Assembly: GCA_905221605.1 (NCBI GenBank)
Contig: CAJNDS010002097.1
Span: 126,001 to 185,000 of the forward strand
Origin: Symbiodinium natans
Lineage: Eukaryota; Sar; Dinophyceae; Suessiales; Symbiodiniaceae
Length of the DNA stretch: 59,000 nt
Direction of reading: 5' to 3'
Each line of letters begins with the position of its first letter. Positions within the stretch are counted from its first letter, which is position 1. The notes below the pieces were generated by a model, which saw nothing but the letters and a program-made list of their open reading frames with translations, ran no database searches and was not told the origin of the DNA. This document shows positions 12,101-23,900 of this stretch, in pieces. The translations under genes and the position numbers were made by a program.

Positions 12101-14592
12101 GCCTGCAGTGACCGGCGCTCCTCCTTGAGAGGCGGCTGTCGGCTTCAGGGCATTTGGGTTTAGGGTTTAGGGTTTAGGCTTTTAAGCCCTCAGGGTGTAG
12201 GGTTTCAACGGAGGGCCCCCTTAGTATACTAACTATAGTTTAAGGGGCTTAGAAACTAATTTAGGATCCTCACTACCCCATTTAGGGTCCTTAGAACTCT
12301 ACCTATAACTTGGGGGTGGCCCTCCTTGTAGGGATTGTAGGGTTTAGGGTTCCCTACACCTCAAACCCTAAACCCGAAATCCTTCAGGATGTTTTCGCAA
12401 GCCCAAGTGGCGACTTGAACAAAAAAGCCCTGAGCCCTACTTGTGATGCCCTTGAAAGCTCTAAACCCCAAGGACTAAATCCTAAATCCTGCAAACGCAA
12501 CTCTCCCCCCAAAAAAGAAACCACCAAGTACACACCGATAAGCCCTAAACCCCAAACCCCAAACCCTACACCCCAAACCCAAAACCCTAAACCCTAAACC
12601 CTAAAACCCTAAACCTTAAACAAACCCTAAACCCTAAATCCTAAACAAACCCAAACCCCTAGAGCCCAGAATGCCAAAACCCCCAAGACAGCCTACATGG
12701 GGGTTTCCGATATCAGGGTTTAGGGTTTCAGATGTCTGTTAGGGTACAGGGTATAGGGTTTCCGATATTAGGGTTTAGGCTTTCCGACATCAGGGTTGAG
12801 GGTTTAGAATTTAGGGGTAACTTTTTGGGGTCCTTATCATAAGGGAATCCTGCTATTTGGGGGACTATATTCTAGGGTCCCTATTGGCGTATACCCCCAA
12901 ATCTCTAATGGCCCTCATCAACCCCCCCCCCCCCTCAACAGGGATTTTGTTAACCTACAAGTGCAAAATAGCTCCATGTATGGTAAGTTCTTTTAAGTTC
13001 CTTCACCCGAAACCCCAAACCCTAAACCCTGTTGGCAAGAACCCTCCAAACCCCAAACCCTTAACCCTTAAACCCTTAACCCCTATAAGCCCTAAAACCC
13101 TAAAACCTTAACGCCCTAAACCCTAAGAACCCTTGAAGCCCTTCAGACTCTGAAAGTCGCACCTCGGCGTGGTCAGCCTCCTCTCGAAGGGCCTTCACTC
13201 GCAACTTTAAGCGCTCCACCTGACGGGTGTGGAGTTTGGAGTCTTTGGACTTGGGGCTTTGGGGGAGTTTAGGTTGGGATGTTCCCCCTTATACGGACAG
13301 TTCTCAATATGGATTGTAGTACCCCCCCCCCCCCCCAATATAATCCCCGTTAAGGACTGGGGGAACATCCTAAGTTCAGGGTCTGGAGTTGAGGGCCCGA
13401 AATGACTATGTTTTCTCGGTTTCCTTCCAGCCCTTTCGAGGATGCATTCCAGAATCCAAGAAAAGTTTGGGTCAAAACTTGGGGCGTGGGAACGTGAGTT
13501 AAGTTACCATAGGGCTATATAGTAAAAGCACGTGAGTTAAGTTACCATGGGGTTATGGCTATATAGTAAAAACGTGAGTTAAGTTACCGTAGGCTGATAA
13601 CGACAACAAATCATCGAAACAAAAATTAAGAAATCCTTGGCGCCCAAGCGGCTGATGCTGCTTGCTCTGTTGAGCAGTTCGTCATCACAGTCAGTCGCTG
13701 AAAGCGCACCCCACACACCCCTAAACTACCCCATTATGGTTCATGAATGTAATGCTAATATTTGCTAAAACTTTCTACGAACAACGGTGAAACATGATTC
13801 CTAAGGAACTTTTAAATATACATTACAAATCCGGATATACATTACAAATCCGGATAGCCTAAGAAAGGCCCCAAATCCAGCGAGAGCGTCATCAAGCGAA
13901 GGAACCAGGTGCGCACCCGGCACAAACGCCCCTTTAGACAAAGATCCTTGTGCGCAGCTGCAGAACGCTAAAGCAAGGTCACCGATGTAGAACACCCTAC
14001 AAGCAGTTCAGGGTTAGGGTTTAGGGTTTAGAGTTTAGGGTTTGGGTTCCTCCAGAGTTTAGGTACTTGTATACCTACTGTCACGCGAGCGCCTGTCTGT
14101 CTTGCTCCTCTTGATCCTCGTTGCGCTGCTTCGCAGTGGCCTGGGTGCAAGGCCGAGGGAAATGTTCTTTAGGGTTTAGGGTTTAGGGTTTAGGGTTTAG
14201 GGTTTAGGGTTTAGGGTTTCGGGTTTGGGGTTTTGGGTTTCTAATTTAGGGTTTAGGCAGATTCCCGAGAAGCCATGAGTCGCTTTACAGATCTAGAAAG
14301 TGCATGCGAGCTATTACTGTCCAAGAACCCCGAGCCCTAAATCCTGACTGATGCTTAGGGCGGCAGCCCCGAACCCTGGACTACTAAACCCGCTAGCGTG
14401 TAGGGATAGATATAATGCCCCTAAACCCTAAACCCTAAACCCTAAACCCTAAACCCTAAACCCTAAACCCTAAACCCTAAACCCTAAACCCTAAACCCTA
14501 AACCCTAAACCACAGGGGACCCGGGGGTTGAAGGCTCCCAAGTCTTCCTTAGGCTTTAGAAGCGTTAGCGCTTCGAGTCCCGCACCCGAACG

Positions 14593-14640
<48 letters not shown>

Positions 14641-14967
14641 CTCTCCGCCCCCGAAAACCCTTTAAACCTTGAACCCTTAAACCTCTTACAGCCCATAAAG
14701 CCTTAAAAAGCCTCAAACCCCTAAACCCGAATAAACCCTAACCCCCCCCCCCCCCCTTTAACGCCTCCACGCGCTTGAGCTCGGTGGCAGCTCTGTCCTT
14801 AGGGTTTAGGGCTTGGGGTTGGCTGTGCCCCCTTATACTAAAAAGCCCTTAATCGGGATTATATAGTACCCTTTATGGGTTTAGCGTTTAGGGTTTAGGG
14901 CTAAACGCCCCATAAGTCAGAATTTTCCCCCTTCTGCTAAAAACTCCTTAATAGGGATTGTAGTACC

Positions 14968-14999
<32 letters not shown>

Positions 15000-17900
15000 T
15001 ATTAGGATCCCTATTAAGGACTGTTCGTATAAGGGGAAAACATCCCAAGATAGGAGCTTAGGACTTGGGCGTTTGGGAAGTTTTTGGGGGAGGATCCCAC
15101 ACCCTAGCCCGCTTGGAATGTAGGGTTCAAGGGTGAGAAATTGGAGGGCTTGAGGCTCTGCAGGGTGCAGCACCTTAAACCCTTAACCCTAAACCCTAAA
15201 CCCTAAACCCTAAACCCTAAACCCTAAACCCTAAACCCTAACCCTAAACCACCCTAATTAAACCCTAAACCCTAAACCCCTGAAACCCCAAAGCCTGCTT
15301 GGCGGGCTGGGGATGCTGGGGTGGCAGGTAAGGGTTCGGGGCTCAGGCAGGGCTTGGTTCGCAGGCCGCTTCGCCGGAAGGGCGATGTGTGCGGGATGAG
15401 ATTCACCTCAAAACCTCTTGTGAAATCCCAGAACCCCAGACCCCAAACCCTAAACCCTAAATCCTAAACCCACGCCCCTAAACTCGACACGACATCATAC
15501 CTAATGACATTTTAGGAGTCTTGGCCGGCGCCCAAAGCGAACCTTCAGTCTGATCAACCCTCGTGCCCTGTAGGCACTTGTGTAGTTGAAGGCTCCAGGT
15601 AGACACATGGTCCCTTAGTATGGGCCCATGCTTCACAACCCTTAAACAAGTGCAGGGACCGTATTAAGACCCAAAACCCGAAACCCGAAACCTAAACCCC
15701 GAAGCCAAAACCCTAAATCCCCAAAACCTTGGTAAGGGACCATGTAACCCTAAACCCTAACTCCTAAACCCTAAACCCTAAACCCCAAACCCTTAGACCT
15801 AAGATGAAGGCCCAGACCCGCTCGCGCTCCGCAGCCTCCGCGCGCGTTCGCTCCTTCTCGACCTGGCGTCTCGGAGTAGGGGGCAGGTTGGGCTCGAAAG
15901 GGTTTAGGATAGAGGGTTTAGGGTTTTAGGGTTTTAGGGTTTCAGGGTTTTAGGGTTTAGGGTTTAGGGTTTAGGGTTTAGGGTTTAGGGTTTAGGGTTT
16001 AGGGTTTAGGGTTTAGGGTTTTAGGGTTTTGGGTTGGAGGAGTTCGGTCTTTTTGCTTCAGTTAAGTAGGCTCCCTGCACTACACTTCCAGACTGCCTAA
16101 ACTGCAAGCTCCGGAGCCCATACGAAACCCCTCCACACCTGGTGCACTTGACGCAAAACAGCCCTACACACCTAAACCCTATCACCCCTACTTTGCCGTA
16201 AACCATCTTAAACCCACCACCCGGCATGCTTGAGCTGTTCCCACCCGCTACTAAGATAACAGGGAGGTCGGTCACGCACAGAAGACAACCAGCAGCCTTT
16301 CCACCCGCACAAGCCCCAACAATGCAGAAGATCCCGCCAGGACCATATCACCACAGGTGTACTTGGAGGTTCAGGGTACTTATTAACCAAGCATAACTGT
16401 ACTTGTAACTGTACTTATAACCATATTAAGCACTTCAGGGGCATATAAGTGTGTTATAAGTACAGTTATCCAAAACCCTAAACCCTAAACCCTTATACTG
16501 GGTTAAATATGTACCATGAAGCTCCACGTACCCAGAATCTGCGCCTGGCCTCTGCCCCCAGGGCCACACTTCCAAAGGCTCTCAGTCCGCATAAGGCCTA
16601 AATTAGGGTTTAGGGTTTAGGGTTTGGCCCTCATACAGCAAGGAGTGATGGTCTGGATGGTTGCCAGGGACGTCTCGATCAATTTGCTGTCGCGCGCAAC
16701 AGATCCCTAGAGCGACGTAGCACCATCCCAGAAAGGATGCTCAGCCCCTTCGCAAGAAGATGCCCTAAACCCTAAACCCTAAACCCTGAACCCTAAACCC
16801 TAAACCCTAAAACCCTAAAACCCTAAACCCTACAAACCCCCAAACCCCTGATGTGCGTCAGCCCGCGCCTCCATGCGAGCTTCGTGCGCCTCTTTGGAGA
16901 GCCGGGTGCTCCTCTCGTCGTCCTCACCGTTGGGCCCTAAACCCTAAACCCTAAACCCTAAACCCTAAACCCTAAACCCTAAACCCTGAACCCTAAACCC
17001 TAAACCCTAAACCCTAAACCCTAAACCCTAAACCCTTCCCCCCTAAACCCCACAGCCAAAGGGTGTAAGGGGATTAGAGCTTCGGGGTTGGGACATGAGG
17101 CCCTAGGGGAGCTTCGGGGGCTTAGGATTGAGGAGATGAGGGATTTTCGGGGTTTGGGCGGTGTGTCGGGCTGGGGGTTCGGGTTTGGCCTGCTCATCTG
17201 CCTTTCGATGGCCGCCACTACTGTGGACAATCAACACAGCGAAGCGCCTGTACATGTTGGGACCCTGACAACCTCAAAGGACTCAGGCACATTTCAAGGG
17301 AGCAGTTTCTTGTTGAACACTACACCCCAAACCCTTAAGCCACTTTATGTGGGGTCGAAGTATGTACTATATGGGTACCCTCTGGGCCACTCCCGCCTTA
17401 CAGAACGCTAAAACCCTTTTGAGGGTTTGGGGTTAAGGTTTAGGGTTTAGGGTTTAGGGTTTAGGGTTTAGGATTTAGGGTTTAGGGTTTAGGGCTTAGG
17501 GTTTAGGGTTTAGGAAGCCCGAAACCCCAGAACTCCGGAACCCTAACCCCCATGCCTCTCTCACTCCCGATGTTGGATATGATTATGATTCAGATGTGAT
17601 TTTGTAGCTGGACCCCTAAACCCTAAACCCTAAGCACTAAACCCTAAACCCTCTTTCACTTGTGCAAGATGCACGGGTAGTCTTACGCAATCAACTTGCA
17701 ACGTTCGACCTCAAGACCCTCTAAACCCTGAAAGAAGGACCCTAAAACCCCAAAACTGGGGTAGCTCTCTGGCCCCTATAAAAAAACATATAACTTTTTG
17801 TGGCTTTGTAAGGATCATATAGGGGACTAAGGGACAATTCAAAAATCATGCTCAAACCTCCCCCTTAAGGATTATGTAGGGGACTAAGGGCATGAAAATT

Positions 17901-20900
17901 TCAAAATTATATTCAAGCCTCCCCCGAAGTAAACCCTAAACCCTAAACCCTAAACCCTAAACCCTGAACCCTGAACCCTGAACCCTGAGAGACCTCCTCA
18001 CTTTGCGCTTCTTTGGCGCGCAGCTTCTTCTTGAGCTCGTCCAGCCTCTTGCAGTTTATGGTTTAGGGTTTAGGGTTAAAAACCTAGCCCAAGGCCCGAA
18101 ACTTGCTGGTTCGCTGTATATATATATATATATATATATCATATTTATATGTATTCATTTTTATCTTTTTTACTTATGTATTTATAGAACCAAGAGTAGC
18201 CAAGGTATAACTGGTGCCCGTTTTGGCTAAAAGGGGGTGATAAAGACCACTCAACAATAAAAAAGGGGAATAAGGGCCTACTCCGGGTCCTAGTATGTAT
18301 ATGGGGATAGAAGGTCCCTAATTCCCTCGTTCCCTAGGCTCCTCGAGACCCAAGCGCCACTACGCCCAAAACCATATTTCACCCCCCATGAACCTATAAA
18401 AATATAAAACCCTAAACACGCTAAACAACGAAAAAGAAAAAAACAACAACAAAAGAGGGCTTACCAAAACAAAAACAGGTTCAGGGTTTAGGGTGTAAGG
18501 TTTTCATACCCCATGGCTACTATTTGCTTAAGAACCCCCTAAAACATGAGAATCTGCTTCCTTCTAAGCGCAATGTCGCGAGTATTATCTCGGGGGGGGG
18601 GGGTTCTTAAACAAAGAGTAGCTAAACCCTCAACCCTAAACCCTAAACCCTGAACCCCTACACCCTAAACCCTAAACCCTATAAGTTATGCGTATAAGGA
18701 TACCGGGGCGACGCGGGGGACTCTAAAACAGGCCAGCACAGCTTGCTCTCGAAGTCTTTACGCTCCTGAGGGCAGGGCTCGCAAAGTCAACAAGGGGTGG
18801 TTGTTTGGGGTTGAAGGGCGTTGTTGGGGTTTGGGGTTTAAGGGTTTGAGGAATCGGGGGGTTACAGGGTTTGGAGTTTAGGGTTGAGGGTTGGGGATTT
18901 CGGGTGAAGGGCTTATAGGGTTTGTATAGCTGGGAGTTCGTATAGAACCCTAAACCCTAAGCCCTAAAAATTGAGGGTCCAGGGCTTCTTTGGGATCTAG
19001 TGGGGTTTGAGTACATGAGGATGCAAAATGCGAGGGCTTGGAGAGGCTCTAGGTTGCGAAGTGCCCATCAGGTACTAAGACACAGGCATCTAGGGTTTAG
19101 GGTTTTGGGTTTGGGGTTTAAGGTTTAGGGTTTGGGGTTTAGGGTCTAGGGTTTAGGTTTTTGGTTTTCGGGTGTAGGGTTTAAAAGTGTTTAAACATAG
19201 AGGCAACGAACTCTTCACGAGAACGGCACATCACCTACTACTGGAGTACCATCTGGAGCCCGCATGCCTTGGAGCGACTAGTCTAGGGTTTTGGGTTTAA
19301 GTGTCTGAACGATTTAACCTCCACCGGACCCAAGATGTCCGAAACTGCAGACCGGGTACTATGGGTACTATACTACTAATTTGCTGAAGAACCCCCAAAA
19401 AATATTCTTCCTTACTAAGGGTAATGTAGGGAGTGTTTTTTTTTTTTTTGGGGGGGGGTTCTTAAGCAAAGAGTAGTATAGTGGCCTGAAGAAATAAAAT
19501 AGGGTTTTTGGGAAATTGTGGTATGTATAATTGCAGAAGGGACCGTAAGGGAATATTCGTACTTCTTCCGACCCCTGTATTACTGTGACCCCCTAAACCC
19601 TAAACCCTAAACCCTAAACCCTAAACCCTGAAGTAGAGTTTCGGGTTTAGGGCCACCTTTGGACTTTCTTCAAATCGTGTGAAGCTTGGCTCTTGCATTT
19701 CCGTGGCCTGAACCCGAAATCCTAAGCCTTAGTTGCTGAGTTCATAAGGGCCCCAAAAAGTCTACACTTTCAGTTCTTTAGGGGATTAAGTGGTTTAGGG
19801 TTTAGGGTTTAGGAGTGTACTCATTCAGCTACTGAGAAGCCCTGAGCCCTCATGTGCTCCTGTTCCGCCGAGTCCACCAGCTTTTGCTTTGAGCTGCCTC
19901 AGGGTTTAGGGTTTAGGGTTTAGGGTTTAGGGTTTAGGGTTTAGGGTTCAGGGTTTAGGGTTTAGGGTTTAGGGTTCAGGGCCCTGCAACGTCACTCCAG
20001 GCCTCAGGGCCTTTTATCCTTGAAACTCCCAAAGCCCTACAAACCTGAATAGATTTTCAGGACTTCAACTCGGAATCCCTAAACCCAAAGCGAAGAAGTA
20101 ATTTGGGAAAACTAAGAGCCAGTGGTGGTGTGGGGGCTCGGCAGTTGCATCTTACAGCCAAGACGTCCAGACATATTTGTGGGTCGGCAGTTCGATTTAA
20201 GCCTTGAGGGCTTGATGGGCTTCAGGCGCTGTAGAGCTCGGGTCCTAACCTAAATTCCACTTAGATGAGGGTGTACCATAAGCCCTAAAACCTGAAACCC
20301 GGGACACTTGTATGGGCTTTCCGGGCTTTAGGGTTAAAGCTACACACGAACCCACGCCACCAGACAACTTGAGGCATAGCTCAAGAGCATCAGCAAGCCT
20401 TCTTCTAAGCACTGAAAATCGCTACAGTCCGCAAATCCTAAACCTGAATTATGCTCAAAACCACAAACCCGTCAAACCCCCAATTAAAGCCGAAATCCCA
20501 ACTCCCTCAGCCCTGATTCAACCCTCACAAAGCCCTGACTCAAAGCAAAAAAATACTCCCTTGGCCCTAGAAGCCCAAACTCGTTTAACCCTACAAGCCC
20601 TGCTAAACCAAAACCCGATAAACTCTGAACTACTCTAAACCCTGCCATATACCTCCACACGCCCTAAACCTTAAACCCAAAACTTTAAACCCCAAACCCA
20701 AAACCTCAACCCTAAACCCCGAAATCCCAAAACTCGAAAACCCGAAAACCCCAAACTACCAAACCCCCACCACCCCAAAACCCCCAAACCCTAGACCCTA
20801 CACCCCGAACCCTATTGAGTCCCCCTGCTGGCTTCCAGGAGCTCCACAATCCGGCGCTGAGACTTAAGGTCCGCGGCCTCACAAGAGGGTTCTTCTGGTT

Positions 20901-23900
20901 TAGGGTTTAGGGATTGGGATTTAGGGTTTCGGGTTTAGGGCTAGGGTTTAGGGATTTTTTTTTTTTTTTTTTTTTTGGGGGGGGGGTTGCTTTAGGGCAT
21001 TTATAGGGTTCTTAGGGTTTTGGAGTTGTTTTCGGGCTTTTAAGGGTTTAGGGCTCTTAGGGGTTAAGGGTTTAGAAGTTTTCTGCTCGCGGGGTTTTTA
21101 AAGGCTTAGGGGACTTCGCCTCATTTTGAGACTTCTAATCGGATCGCTGATCGGATCGATTGGATCAGCCCTCCCACCTACCTCTGACCCACCGTACCAC
21201 CCTACCTCCCACCTTCCTCCTCCCACCTTTTCGTGGGAGATATCCTTAACTAAAAAGGTCTTAGCCCAGGCAAACTTGGAAGTTTGGGGGATTGGGGTTT
21301 GGGGGTTAGGGGTTTTAAGGTTGGGGTTTACGGGTTGGGAGTAGCGTTTGGGAAGGCTGGTGATGCTTAAGTGTTGGGTTATTTGGGGTCGAGGGCCTGG
21401 GGCGTCTGAGCCCAAAGTGGAGGGATTCAGGGCTTGGGAGCCTGCTGCTGACACTTGCTTTTAACCATACGAACAAATACTAAAACAATGCAGACATGAA
21501 GACCAAAAACACGAGATGACATAGGGGAATTTAATAAAACAACATTTATAGATTTTCTTAAAGGATGTAGTAAGTGCTTCGGGGTCCAGAACTTTGGTGA
21601 CCCTTAAAACCCTCTGAAAAATATTCCTCAACGTGATCTTCCTAAACCCGAAAGAGGAAATATAAGACATCCCAAGGGCCTAGGGCTTTTAAAGGTTTAG
21701 GGTGTAGGGCGTTAACCCTATACCCTAAACCCTAAACCCTAAACCGCCCTAAAACCGTAAGGGGTCAAGAACATGCCCTCTTGCGTGCCCCCTGAAAGAG
21801 GCCCAGACCTCATGCGTGCGCTTCATCTCCTCTAGCTGCTTCTCCAGCTCCCTCGGCGGATTCAAGCTGCGAGGGTTTAGGGTTTAGGGTTTAAGGGGGG
21901 AGTGCAGGGTTTAGTGGATCCAATACTCAGTTGCTGAGTTCAGAAGCCCCAAAAAGTGTACACTTTTAGCTTTCTAGTATCCCACAAAGTGTAAAGTGTA
22001 CTCATTCAGCTACTGAGAATAGAAACTTGACCCCTCAACCTTGAACCTACTGGTTCTTAGTCGAGATTGAGGGAACTAGGTACCTTATATCCCCTACATA
22101 CACCCTTTCAACGGATTATACAGGGTACGTCATTCCCTCATCCCCTACTAAGAGCCGGTAAGTAAACCCGGCTCTTACACGGACTGTTCCCTGAATGTAG
22201 GCAAAGGTCGGACTAGGCTTTAGAGTATTGGGCCCGAGGAGTTGCAGGACTTATATATGGGAGGGCAGCATCTTCGAGAAGATCCAAACTGGTCCTGGAA
22301 CCCTTGCAGGGTCTAGAAGTTTTAGGGTTGAGTGTTGGGATGTTCTCCCTTTTACTAACAGTCCTTAATAGGGAGCATAATAAGGGGTACTAGAATCTCC
22401 ATTATGGACTCTTAGTATAAGGGGGAACATCCCCACTTGAGTGTCGTGCGATGTGCCCCGAAAACCTGGACCTTTTGGACCCTGACTCAGCCTCACATCC
22501 GCATAGCTTCATTGGCCCAGCCACGATCCCAAACCCCACAACTCAGCCTAAGCCTAAACCCAATCTACTATTTGCTTAAGACTCCCCCAATAATGAAGAA
22601 CATTCTTCCTTATAAGGGCAACATAGGAATTAATATGTTTCGATTCTTGGTTCTTAAGCAAATAGTAGCTATAGACCCTCGACACTCAACCCTCAATCAG
22701 CACCACCCTGGGAGCAGTGGGCTGCCGCGCTTGATGCGTTTGCTATCCTGACGCACAACTGCTGAGAAAGGCTTGAGGGGTTTTTAGGGTTTTTGGCTTT
22801 TAGGGGCATTTCGAGTTCAGGGTTTTGGCGGAATATGCCAAGGACCGAAGTCTCATCTAGGCTCTTGAGCTAGATCCCAGAGAAATACAAAAAACACCAA
22901 CCGATTTGTTTGCCACGCGGACCCTAAACCCAAACCCTAAACCCCAAACCCTGTTTGTGTCCCACCAAGCCTGAACCCTACACCCCAAAACCCTAAGACT
23001 CTGATTCCTAGTGAGCTTGTGTGAAAAAGACTCCATTGGATTTGGGGTCTGTAGGGATTGATAAGGCTTTAAGTTTCAGGGATTAGGGGCTTTCGGGGTT
23101 AGGGTTTATTGATAGGGGCTGAAAGAATATTGTGATCAGGTGTGGGGTTATCGGGTTTCAAGGCTTAGGATTTTTGGGGTTCAGGGTTTAGGGCTTAGGG
23201 TTTCATTATAGGGTTTAGGGTTCAGGCTTCGTGGTGTTCATGACGAGAATTGTTAATCACAGTGATTTTGGATCTGTTGTTGTAGGACCCCCTGTGGGGT
23301 TTAGGTGGTCAGGGCTTATATAGGTTTCAGGTTTCAAGGGTTTACATGCGCCCGCGTTCCGCGTAATCGAAACCCCCCAATGGTGTCCCCCGCCAAAACC
23401 TTAAACCCTAAACAAAAAACCCTAACACTAAACCACAAACCCCAAACCCTAAACCCTAACCCAACCACAGGGGTGGGGGGGGTGGGGGGCAAACCCTAAA
23501 CCCTCCTAAATCCTAATCCCTAACACCCAAAACCCAAAACCCAAAACCCAAAACCCAAAACCCAAAACCCAAAACCCAAACCCAAACCCCAAACCCCAAA
23601 CCCCAAACCCTAAACCCTAAACCCTAAACCCTAAACCCTAAACCCTAAACCCTAAACCCTAAACCCTAAACCCTAAACCCTAAACCCTAAACCCAACCAC
23701 AGGGGGGAGGGGGGGTATAGGTTTTAGGGTTTAGGGTTTAGCGTTTAGGGTTTAGGATTCAGGGTCTAGGATTCGGGGTTTAAGGGCTTGGAAGACTGTT
23801 GGCATTTGGGTTTGGGGTTCAGGGTGTAGGGGTTTCGCGTTTAGGGTGCAGGTTAGGCTTTGGGCTTGTGCCAGAAAGCCCCACACCCTAAGCCCTAAAC

